Part shown: piece by piece, positions 11,761-22,636 of the stretch | Numbering within the stretch: the stretch's first letter is position 1 | How the letters are laid out: every line of letters begins with the position of its first letter | Notes under the pieces: generated by a model | The model's database searches: none | Told to the model about the DNA's origin: nothing | What the model saw: the letters and a program-made list of their open reading frames with translations, nothing else | Translations under genes and position numbers: made by a program | Source of the DNA: Siphonodentalium dalli | Lineage: Eukaryota > Mollusca > Scaphopoda > Gadilida > Siphonodentaliidae | NCBI GenBank assembly: GCA_032622095.1 | Contig: CP136068.1 | Span: forward strand, 153,845,151 to 153,909,150 | Length of the DNA stretch: 64,000 nt | Direction of reading: 5' to 3'

Positions 11761-12699
11761 GATTGGCACCTGAGGCTGAAGTGGATCTGAGCCGCTCTAA
11801 CTTGGCGCCAGCTCAAGTTTCTTTCTGCTCTTTTTTGTCAGATTTAATCTTTCTCTTTTCGTCATCAATGAGTTTCTTTTATTCTTTGATCTCATCGTCC
11901 TCAGATTCTGATAGCTCTTCGACTTCATCGCAACAATGTCGGCCTTTTCACTTTCGGAATCAGGAATTTTTCGCAGACATCTCCGGGAATCTTTATACCC
12001 TGCCTTCCCATTTGCTATGCGCCTGTCGTCTATTCTTTGTTTCCTCCGACTTCTATCGTAGCATGAGATAATTTATATATGGACGTTTTCTAACTATTAT
12101 TTATATGTCTTCGCTCTTGTCAAAAATGTCAAAGAATGAAAGTAAATTCCCGGATCGCTATCGACGCTGTTTAAGCCTCTATGATAGGAGCATACTGAGT
12201 GGGCCAATCAAAATGCGTCTAGGATCGGTACTGACGAAGATCTTATGAACGGAATACATATTAAATTAAACGGATTGTATGGTGGGTCATAATTAATTAG
12301 TTTGCGAAAAACTATTCGGTTAGTTTGTCTCAAATCGAACAATGGATCTTCAATACTATATACATGACTGCACAATTTGTGCTCCGTGTCTGTCATACAT
12401 CTTCGTAAGCTATTTCTACATGCGCGTTGAAGCCACTCAATTTCCTCGATTATCTACTATCTACTAACACATAGTCTCAAAGGACCAGATACACTCAACA
12501 ATTTATGGATTTTTGACACCAGGAGATTAACACATGGCAAGGACACTTGACAGCGTGTCAACTACACACCATATAGTATGGTCGTTGAAGCTGAATTTGG
12601 TGGTCAACCCGGAAGAAATTGGATACAAGCTGATTTTGGTGTCATTCGACGCGGAAAAGCTTCAGGAACAACATATCCAAAATCCGCTCATGGGAAAAT

Positions 12700-14725
12700 T
12701 CAGGATCCAAGATGGCGTAAAGGTGGCCAGGAAATTGGAGTCTGCATCTCGCTACTGTGGGGCAAATGCTCAATCTATTTGCCGCAACCGGTCACGCCAA
12801 CTATGCCAAGAGCTGTCGACTCTATCTCCAGCAGATGTTGGAACTACCTAATAAACATCCTTGGCTGTACAAATGTTTCGCCGAAAATGGGTTTCATGTG
12901 GTACGTAGAAGCAATGGATTATGGGCAGGATTATCAACAGATCTCATAATAGAACAAGTCCTTATGCGTTCTATCAAAAGCAGAGGAGGTCGGACAAGAG
13001 GTAGGGGAATGACGGAATCTGTCCGAATGCAATGGATATATAGCATGCATAGGTGTGCCGAGATTCATGATGCCATGACCGAATTAACCAAACTTAGACA
13101 TACCACCAGTGAGCAGCACGTGGAGTTCGGGGCAAGTAGGGGCAAACGTGACTCTGATGATTTGGTAATCATACAACGTTGGTTTGACGAACATGAACCT
13201 TTTGATTTGAGTGAAGGTAAACTACGCTCCCTGTCGTCTGGGTTAACATCTAGTGATGGGGACGGTGTTAACTGTATTGACTCTGAACCTGTCGGTTTCG
13301 AGATCCACCAAAAGCTCAACAGCATGAGTATCACAGATGCCTCGATCAAGCGGAAGGATCAAAAAATCTCTTGACCATTTATATCCTGGGATCAGAGTCG
13401 AGAATGATCGAATGCAATACAACCGGACTGTGCTATTCTCACGATTGATAGCAATTGCACAACGCGAGGAGGACATGACTAAGTATTTTTCATACGAACT
13501 GACAACAATACCAACATCACTTTTCAAGGATCATGCGATGAGGAAACCCGCAAAAGCCCAACTAGCTAAATCGTTGACTGACCCTGTCCAGGGTTGTGAT
13601 CTGCCGGAGCAAGCGATAGCTGTTATCGATGGTGGGGCTCTTCTCCACAGAGTTAAATGGGCAACAAATGCACATACCGAGAAGTAGCTAACCAATATAT
13701 TAAATACGTGCGAACGAAATATGGAGTTGGGTGCATAGTGTTCGATGGTTACGGAAATGGTCCATCGATCAAAGACCACGAACACCGAAGGCGAAGTGGG
13801 AAAACATGTGCAGATATTCAACTGAAAGACTACATGAATGCTCATGTGAATCAAGAGATCTTTCTCTCAAACGAGAACAATAAGAGTCAATTTATTGATT
13901 TGTTGAGTCAACCACTCAACGCAGATGGACAAACAGTACACAAGAGTACAGGAGACGCGGACACATTAATAATAGTTGCCTCTGCCATTGAATACGCTTC
14001 ACATTCCAAACATGTGAATGTGATTGCAGATGACACCGATATACTGGTCCTATTGATGTATCATTGGACATCAAATATGGCAGATGTGTACTTCCATTCG
14101 GAAGCACGAAAGACAAGTAAAAGAGGCATTACACTGTGGAAAATTGGCAATATCGTGAAAAAGGCAGGTGATGCCACAACAAAAAACATTCTGTTTCTGC
14201 ATGCGTGGTTAGGTTGTGACACCACTTCTGCCATTTTTGGGCATGGTAAAACCGGTCTTTCCAAGAAATACCAAGAATCGGCTGAGTTTAGGGACGCATC
14301 ACTTAGCATAATATCGAAGCCACCCAATGTGAAATAGGAAAATTAGGTATAAAACTGTTTTTCATTATGTACGGTGGAAAGTCGGAAGAAAATTTGAATA
14401 CACAACGTTATGCTAAATTTATGGAAATGGTTTCGTCGAGCAAAGGATCGATCGATCCTCAGAAACTTCCACCAACATATGGGGATGGAAGGTTGGTGTC
14501 TCAGAACTCATCCCAATTATGACTGACCAGGATGCAGCACCTTGTGAACTATTGAAGTTCGTTCGCTGTAAATGCAAGTTTTCGTCCAAGAATTCGTGTG
14601 GAAGTAACTTGTGTTCGTGTCGCAAAAATGGACTGAAATGTGTTGTAGCATGTGGAGATTGTCGTGGAGAAGGCTGTAAGAGCTCGGAGGTAATTAGACT
14701 TGAAATTTCTGAAGATGATAACTAA
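12700..14725 (+). pseudogene. Broken PIN/FEN-like nuclease protein with C-terminal CXC domain (copy A)
   Basis: The frame starts near 12730 (GNWSLHLATVGQMLN) and runs through an N-terminal conserved region: AATGHANYAKSCRLYLQQML, WAGLSTDLIIEQVLMRSIK, GRGMTE, TTSEQHVEFG. A PIN/FEN1-like region follows with candidate acidic residues in AVIDGGALLHRV, VFDGYGNGPSIKDHEHRRR, STGDADTLIIVA, VIADDTDILVLLMYH and the motif LHAWLGCDTTSA. After MYGGK the frame reaches WGWKVGVSELIPIMTDQDAA, then a cysteine-rich end (CKCKFSS...CGSNLCSCRKNGLKC...CGDC) like half of a CXC/CRC DNA-binding domain, stopping at 14725. There are at least four lesions: frameshifts near 13350, 13660 and 14325, and an apparent internal deletion at about 14480 between LPPT and WGWK. 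I recognise it as one of a large, poorly described multicopy family of invertebrates; whether it is mobile is not established. Confidence 0.75.
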
Positions 14726-14839
14726 GTACTTGACGGTTTCTTGTATGTTGTCCCAGTTGTTTGGTAGAGAATAAGTATGACTAATGGGCATGTTTTCCTT
14801 TATTAATTGGAGAATATTGTCTAAGAAAGGCGTAAGCTT

Positions 14840-15510
14840 GAAATTTTCACATTTCCCAAATTCGGCGGCCATATTGGCATCCATTCTCCCCTTCAGTAGC
14901 CACATTATATTTATGTATCATCTGTATCATAACTAAGTCAATATAACTTCCGTTTGGGTTAAATAGTTTCCATATAACCCGGAGTTCGCGTGCTAATGGG
15001 CACTGACTCGAAATATCATCATTTGACCGCCATCTTGGTCGCCATTTTGTATCCTGACTGCTTGTGCTATTTAAAAAAAAAAGTATATGTTGGTCTCGGT
15101 TCCTTTCTGCGTCAAAATGTACAAAAACTGCTTGTATTGAAATATAGGATATGCTAATAATAGACATTTTTATTAGAAGAATATTTGTATACACTTAAAA
15201 ATTATAATTTTCCCGAATTCAGCGGCCATATTGATAGCCATCTGCCCCCCAAAGACAACAAGCTTAACAGTGTGCGTGTTCTGACATGTGTTACTTTCAA
15301 TGTGGAATATGTTTTGGTGCGTAATTTTCCATAATTACCGAGGTTTCATGTGTTATTGGGCACTAATGGGAAATTTACTTATTGTGTCAGCCATATTGGA
15401 CGCCATCCTGGATCCTGAATTTTCCCATGAGCGGATTTTGGATATGTTGTTCCTGGTGTTTTTCCGCGTCGAATGACACCAAAATCAGCTTGTATCCAAT
15501 TTCTTCCGGG
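14840..15510. repeat. Array of ~180-bp units carrying GGCGGCCAT motifs
   Basis: At intervals of roughly 180-190 bp (about 14862, 15029, 15223, 15389) a block of the type CGGCCATATTGG...GCCATCCT appears, followed by a shared body (CGGTTCCTTTCTGCGTC, and TGTTTTTCCGCGTCGAATG). This is a diverged tandem array. Similar blocks form the arms of the foldbacks at 35265 and 52849. No coding capacity; the open frames here are incidental. Confidence 0.65.
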
Positions 15511-15819
15511 TTCAACTCTCCCACGACCACACTACTATACCAATGCAATACGTATATGCTAATATCTCAGAACATGCATGAAGATTTCTACACTCCAATT
15601 AATATGTCGCATCGATTTAGCGACGCATTTAGGCCGGGTCAGATGTCTGTAGCCTGTGTATAAACACAGGGACAAAAGCACGCCTATTTTTGTACGGTTA
15701 ATTTTTGTGAATACGCGCGGGTATATATACAACATATACATAACGGGTATAAGGCTAACACCATCTGACCACAGTTGTCTCCTGCAGACGGACATGGCTC
15801 ATTCGAACCTCCAAATTTT

Positions 15820-16245
15820 GTCTACGTAATGTGGATGGGCGGGTACGATAGGCCGAGAAATACACGAAGTATTGATACACCGGCTTCATATGATCTGAAA
15901 AACACTTGCCAATGTCACAGCCATTTTCCAGCCATTTTCAATTTTTCGCCAGAAGCCAGACAAACGCTCTTTATTTATACCATAGAAGGAATTGACTAAT
16001 ATGGAACGCTCTTTTTAGTTCAATGTCGTGCAAATGGCTGTTTTTTTGTTTGGGACCCAAACACTATGTTCATAGTTGTGTTGTTCAATACTTCAATGCG
16101 TCTTTTTTAGGTTACAGAATGCTCATAGAAAGGTAGTTCAGATATTTATCGACCTATTTAGATACCGCGAAAAATTCAAATTAGGTGTATTTTGGAGCGC
16201 AAACCACTATGTGGCTTTAAAGGATATGTATTTTCCATTAAATGT
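15820..16245 (+). repeat. Dispersed repeat, copy without insertion
   Basis: It shares an ordered series of blocks with 47340-48310: GTCTACGTAAT, AATACACGAA, AACGCTCTTTATTT, TTTGTTTGGGACCCAAACA, AGAAAGGTAGTTCA, TATTTATCGACCTA and GTGGCTTTAAA. In the 47-kb copy a 567-bp foldback interrupts it between AATACACGAA and CTTCCATA. This copy shows the uninterrupted state. No ORF of note. Confidence 0.75.
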
Positions 16246-16817
16246 CTAGATTTACGGCATATACGGATCACATAAATTTCCATAAATTTGAAATATACGT
16301 CGAATATTCGGACGTATTTCTCAATTTTCTTTTGTTACTTGGTACGCTTGATATGAACTTTTGACTAATTTGATGTCAAATCGGACAGGGATTGTTAACA
16401 TTATAATACAAGACTTGTGCGTAAAATACCCCCTTGCTGCACTTATCTATCTTACATGAGATAACCATACGCATGAGACATACACAATGGCGTCAGTGTA
16501 TAGATACATAGATGGTCGTCGTCCATAATTTATTTCTTTGAATGTCCAGATTCAGATTATGTGTGCCGCATATCGTCATCTGTGGACTGATTCGCTCAAT
16601 ATGGTCCGCGACCATCTGCATGTGAGGTCTCTGTGCATCACATGTACACTGATTCCAGCCTAATTACATTTTAGCTATCGGATCATCGATGGCTCTTCGA
16701 CGTCTGAACAGACTGGACTGTCTGTATATCTCTCTTTTTATCTGTTCTTCAAATGTAACACGATACGTTGAAACGATACACATACCATGCATTAGCGAAC
16801 ATTCATACTACCACGAC

Positions 16818-17320
16818 TTAAAGGCACGTGCGGCCTTGGCGGTGGGTATCCTGTGAAAATATATCCACCCGTCAAAAACCGCCACAAACAGAAAGAACAT
16901 CAAAATGTAGATAGACTTTGTCCGTATACAAATAAGAAATATCGCATAAACAGTATGTTATGGTCATATGTTTGACCATTGTTATGTAAACAACAGCATA
17001 AAATGTAACTTTTCTGGTGTTTGTTTATATTATGATGGTAAACATAAAGAGCGTTCTTTGTGGGTGAATTCCTGATATGGAACGAATAAAGAGCGTTTAT
17101 GCCATTTGTGTGTGATTAGCCAGCAGCATTGTGCTGTCTTCTGTAACACAATCAGGCTCTTGCTTATGTAAAATATAGTAAATCTTTATGATAACATGCT
17201 GTTTACGCGATGGTCATGGTATATATGAACGGAACTGTATGCGTTTTAATGTTTTTTCTGTTTACGGTGTTTGGAACAAATATGAATATTTTCGACAATT
17301 AAGGCCGCACGTGCCTTTAA
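16818..17320 (-). mobile_element. 500-bp TTAA MITE (copy 2)
   Basis: 503 bp between TTAA at 16818 and TTAA at 17317, in opposite orientation to the copies at 3646 and 58119. The ends are TTAAAGGCACGTGCGGCCTT and AAGGCCGCACGTGCCTTTAA, an almost perfect inverted pair. Both termini here read AAAGGCACG, so neither offers the AAAGGTACGG seen at one end of the other two copies. Confidence 0.9.
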
Positions 17321-17351
17321 TCGTAAGTGAAGGAATCGGGCCCGACAAAAT

Positions 17352-17410
17352 CGTGATAGTCTGTTCACACGATGATAGTCTGTTCACACGATGATAGTCT
17401 GTTCACACGA
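17352..17410 (+). repeat. Three-copy 18-19-bp tandem repeat
   Basis: The unit GATAGTCTGTTCACACGAT is present three times in a row. A short unstable array with no gene around it. Confidence 0.85.
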
Positions 17411-17818
17411 TTGCGATATCGTCGCATTGGAGGATATCGTAAGCCATGATGAACCACGTGGTTGATAATAACCTACGATCGTTCCATTTATGAGTTTTAC
17501 TTACACACGTGCTTGATATTCATTTTATACTCACGATCTTATCGTGAACTATCATCTACCGGTTACTATCTACGACGGAAAACTGTCCACTTACGATTGA
17601 ATTGTAGTCGTCTGAACGTTCACTTACATAGGCTATATGTAATATGTGTGGTTAAACGCATAATATACATGTACGTGTGTGTTCTTCTGTATTGGAGGTT
17701 AATAAATAAATAAATATGCATAATTGAATGAGAATACAAACACATCTGGTAATACCCCAAATAATTCCACAACATGTTGCCCTATACAAATTTGAAAAGA
17801 ACTACAGGTACTGCGATC

Positions 17819-17906
17819 GAACATGTCTGAAGAAGCATATATATTTAAACGTGATATAGCGCTATTATACGTTTATATATAAATGCTTCTTCAGACATGT
17901 TCTATT
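17819..17906. repeat. Near-perfect palindrome, ~37-bp arms
   Basis: AGAACATGTCTGAAGAAGCA...AAACGTGATA is mirrored as TATACGTTT...TGCTTCTTCAGACATGTTCT around a TAGCGCTA centre. It would form a long hairpin on either strand. Confidence 0.85.
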
Positions 17907-18247
17907 GCGCCATACATTCGGGTTCACCACAAAGTGGTCATTTCCAGGCAGCAATCCATTACTAATAAACACTTGAACACTTGCAATCCATGTCGGTGCA
18001 GATACTGAGTCTATATGCACTTCCCTCAGTAATAAATATTTGGCAGCCTTGGTGTCTACATCCTTCCCAACATCACATTTTAAAATACAGAGGAAAGTAT
18101 AATTCTATTAGTGACACAGCAGGTTGAAGTAGTATAAACTCGAAAGCTGATAACAGGATATATTCTGATGGAAGCAGGTGCCAGAACATTAGTATCAGTT
18201 TAGTCTCTTGGGTGCGCATGAGCTATTCGTGATCTCGACGATGACGC

Positions 18248-18348
18248 AAACTTACATGTAGGTGCATGTGAAATAAGAGCCAAGATCGAACAAGTAAACT
18301 TACATGTAGGTGCATGTGAAATAAGAATCAAGATCGAACAAGTAGTCA
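18248..18348 (+). repeat. ~50-bp tandem duplication
   Basis: The unit AACTTACATGTAGGTGCATG...CAAGATCGAACAAGTA is present twice, differing at a few bases (GAGCC against GAATC). Confidence 0.85.
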
Positions 18349-18964
18349 CTGCTGGCATTCAAATGGTATTTACCAGCTACAAGGCAATTCGATTATCATT
18401 TTAACATATCCTCGAGCAAATAGGTTGACAGTCGACTAATACTATTCACATATAGACCGTGAGCTACCATGGGGCCACCCTCCCCATATGCGGATTTTTG
18501 TCGACTATGTTTTTCTGATAGACTGATGTATTTCACACATTTTTCTGCTTGGACCAACATGGACAAGGTATGAGGGGGCTTTTTCATTTTATCGCGATTT
18601 TTTGCGATAAAATCCTTTTTGGGAGTAGGGGAAATATTTCTCTCAAAATTAATACTAAAACTATATGCATGTTTTCAAGCTCAGTTTCATTCGAACGGTA
18701 TGTAATAAGTTACATGTCGATAGCGTTAGATGGGCACCTGACTCGATATTTTTTCGACACCGATGATATGATTTTTATTTTTCAGATATATCTGAAAAAG
18801 TACTGTGTGTGAACTTATGCATGCATAACGTAATTAAACTATGAACAATATCGATGTTTCCATGATTTTCCACGAGAGCATAGGCCATGACAGTTTTCTA
18901 TAACAACCCACGAGCACTTGGATATATATAGGTAGTCAAATGCTCACATGTTTCGAGGCCGATA

Positions 18965-18992
<28 letters not shown>
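18965..18992. repeat. Poly-T tract (28 bases)
   Basis: An uninterrupted run of T. It could be the inverse of a poly-A tail of an old retroposed copy, but no flanking duplication or coding fragment supports that. Confidence 0.9.
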
Positions 18993-18996
<4 letters not shown>

Positions 18997-19986
18997 TGTT
19001 TTTACAATTTTTCGTTAGTGACATAGTGTCAACCTTTGTATTAATTTCGAAAACATATCATTATATCATGATTGTACATATATTCACAACAAAACTCTTC
19101 GAAAGCATATTAGATATTATTCTACTTGTGACTCGCCCCCGTCATATTTCGGCCGAATATTTCTTACACAAAAAAACATACACATTATTCTCACAGTAAA
19201 TTAGCGACGAAGTTTTGACACAACTGAAAGAATCCTATATACATCAATCATCACTAGAATCACTGTCAGATAGATAGTACAGACTATCACAATCGTCTCT
19301 TTGTATGACCCACATAGGTGAGTAAAGGGGGATGCCCAATGACACTTTAGTCCACAAGAGGAGTCTTATCACCGGAAGTTGAGATAAGCTAATGATAGGC
19401 AGAGCACCCTGCTGTAAAGCAAATTCAGAATGAGTCAGAAAGTTGAAATAAAATAAGCAAGAAAGCCCCACGCCCTTCAGTATATAGGGTACGAGTTTGT
19501 CATATACTTCGTACATGAATTAAAGGTATATATTTATATATAAGTTATACATAATATTATCCCAAATTGTATTTGCGTGTCCCAGTCATAACAGTAAAAA
19601 TTACGTTAATTTCGCGCAAGTAAGATATGATTTTTAAAGCACCAACAGTTAGTTGAATATAAACGCTCCATATATTGAGTCCATTAGAAATGTGTTTTTG
19701 TTATCTTCAAAGGAGATTTCTTATGTCTAGGCTACCACACACTAACACAAAAAGGTTTTATTGCTTGTGCGATTTCAGAGGTGTCGTTGTCAAAGCGACA
19801 CTGTGTGGGACAATACAAACATTTCACGTATTCTATAGCACTGTGAATTTTAGTAGAATTCGTATTAATCGTGGTCTGAACTGATATCATCATTGTGACC
19901 TGAACGATCATTTTCTGTGCAACTCTCGGAAACAGTTTTTGACCACCTTTTTTGCATTTTTTTTCATTGACATATTTTCAACTGTT

Positions 19987-21138
19987 TTAACCCTTTGAAC
20001 CCTGGCTCCCTACAGAGAGCTGTACCCTGACCCGGGGCCCCTGGGGGTATTTTGACCTATTGTAGACACGTGTTTATGCGAATTCTGTTGGTTATGTTCA
20101 AGTAGCTCCACGGCTCTGAAACTTTATGTGTATGTTCCCCATGGACCACTGAGTATTTTAAAATCGGGATACATTGCCACATGATCACTCCCTGGTAACG
20201 GTTGCTAGGCAACTACCCGGAATTGAAGGTCAAATGCAATTATAGTTTTTATCGTCGTACATAAGAGCTAAGAAATGGTGTTTTCGATTCAGTGAGCGCC
20301 TTATTGTGAAATGTTAGACATATTTAGCCAGAAGAGTGAATCTAGTGCATATATACTTTGTGTGTAATTATATATATATGGAGTTTCTTCTCCGTCGTTT
20401 CAAGTACTCAAACGCAACATAATCTACGTTAAACACATGTGCTCATATATAGGCTCATATATACATGCGCATATATATGGACCATATATAATTAAGTACC
20501 GGACCGGTATGTCACATCTGCGCATGTGTATCTGTACTATAGCGTGTTGTGAAACGTGTCACGTATTAATTCAGCGAGACAGTCTATTCTAGTCCCAATA
20601 TACATGTACATTATATTATTATATATTGTGGCTCCCCGTGGTCGCGTTATTTATAGAGAAATGCTTCTCCTTTGAGGATAAAAAAAGCGTTTTTCAAACC
20701 TGTCTCTGCGCATGCGCGAAACAACAGACCCCCCCCCCCAATCACAAATTTATCTGCTAAAGTCATGGTAACAAAATTGTGACTTATTACAAGCAAAAAT
20801 ATATTTAATGTGTGCTTTGTTCGCAATATTTCTAACGAAATTGATTTCCTTAGCCGACGATAAAAACGATAAAAAACTAACTTTATTATTTTAATATGCC
20901 TCTGCGCATGCGCGAAGAAACAGACCCTCTGTATCCAGTTCGACAGCCAAAGTCACGGTGGTAAACCCGGGTCTCGTGTGTGCAAAGCAGAAGTACAATT
21001 ATTATGGATATGTACGTTTATTATGCTGTATTTCCGTGTCAAATATCGTATGGTTTCCGGACCGGTATTCCGGTCTCCCGGGATATAGGAAAATAAGGAT
21101 CGGACCGGTATTCCGGTCTCCCGGGTTGAAAGGGTTAA
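19987..21138. mobile_element. 1.15-kb TTAA element with CCCTTTGAACCC ends
   Basis: It is bounded by TTAA. The left end is TTAACCCTTTGAACCCTGG and the right end CCCGGGTTGAAAGGGTTAA, a good inverted pair. Inside, GGACCGGTATTCCGGTCTCC is tandemly doubled near 21056-21125, and a CTGCGCATGCGCGAA-containing block occurs twice (20705 and 20903). There is no transposase frame, so it is non-autonomous. Another AAAGGGTTAA end at about 22126-22135 leaves open a larger nested structure. Confidence 0.75.
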
Positions 21139-22630
21139 ACATATTTGTTTATATGTTGTGGCTTCTTGCAATATGGGAAGCACTAATACATTCAATATTG
21201 TTATAATTACCCCCATAATTTGATATAAAATGGAAAAATAGTGAATATTGTGGGGGTGGGTCCCAAAATTTTCATTGATTTATTTTGCGCGCAATTTTTT
21301 TTTATTGTGTCTGTTTCAGCTTGCTTGGCAGTTTTTATATTGAAAATTGTCTAGTTCACGGTGTAGATCAATAAAAAAGTACTTCAGATAGCTCTAGGGT
21401 AGGGTGAACTTAATGCAGTCTTGACAATATCAGCTAACAACTCATAACAGAATATTACAATAATTCTTATACTTCACGACAGTCTCTTTACTCACACAGT
21501 TAGTTGATGCATGAGTGTAATGTATGAACTAAATATTTGTATCAGTGTTTGTATACTAAATTGATTTTTAAATATACTTTTGTCAAATAATTATTTGAAT
21601 TGTCAAATTATTTGTTTCAGTGTTGTTGACAACCATCAATAAGTAAATAAGTAGACATGAAATAAAGTTTTAATAACATTTATTGAAAGAAACAAAAATA
21701 TAACCTTCCTTGGATAGTCTTCTGAAAAGTATAAAAATATTATTTAAATAGATGTGAAGAGGGGCCAGGACACATTACAGTTTTGTTCACATTGTAATTA
21801 TTATATGATTTTATATCCCATAATTACCTGCATACACTAGTATGTAAATGACACTTAATGTCTAATTCAGGCTAATTTGAAAATTATCAAAGAAGGAAAA
21901 TTAATTTACTTAATTAGTGTATATTTATAAGATGATGTGCATGCAAGGTGGTCTAGTTTGAAGGCACACATAAAGGTCATGTACAGAATGTGTGTGAATT
22001 TCTTATTGCACATGAACTCCATCCAGTACATGACCGAAGTTCAGCTCTGATTGTCCAAATGAATCTCAGTAATATACATCCGGGTATATGGATTTGGCAC
22101 TAAATTGACCATCAACGTTCAAACTCAAAGGGTTAAGCATTATTTTAGGCCTAGTTCTAAGTCGTAATGCGAGGTCGGGTCGGTGGTCATGCAGGCATAC
22201 ATAAAAGTTAATTCGTACACTGGTTCATATGCACATTTTCCTTCTTTTTTTTTGTTGTTGTATTACTATAGGCTCTAGGCCTACTAGTTGATGCTGGTTG
22301 ATGTCTGAAAAAAAGATAAATTTAAGTTTGTGTAATTTTTTATTCTACTGTAGGCCCCAACACTGGCCCTAGTTATTTTTTGTTGTCATTCCAGGGGATT
22401 CAACATATTTTTCATCTACTCACACAGACGAATAGGCTGGGTTATAAATTTACCAATATAATCACATAATATTCTACCTTTGTTGATTGCTTAGAGTTCA
22501 ATTTTGCACATGTTTGTTAACAGGAAGTAACATTTAATTTGGTCTTTCAAAGAAGGGACCAATATAGAGCGGTTGGTCGTTTTTACAGAGGGGACCAACA
22601 TAAAGCTTTGATGTTTTGGGGTGGGTGTCT
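21139..22630. other. AT-rich stretch without recognised genes
   Basis: Contains short runs of A/T and a stray TTAA-element end (AAAGGGTTAA near 22130). No coding signal and no clear repeat unit beyond that. Confidence 0.45.
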
Positions 22631-22636
22631 AAAATT

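Noticed and set aside
12534-12949. Two overlapping plus-strand frames of 105 and 123 codons upstream of copy A
   Set aside because: They are out of frame with the recognisable protein, which already starts in the third frame near 12730.
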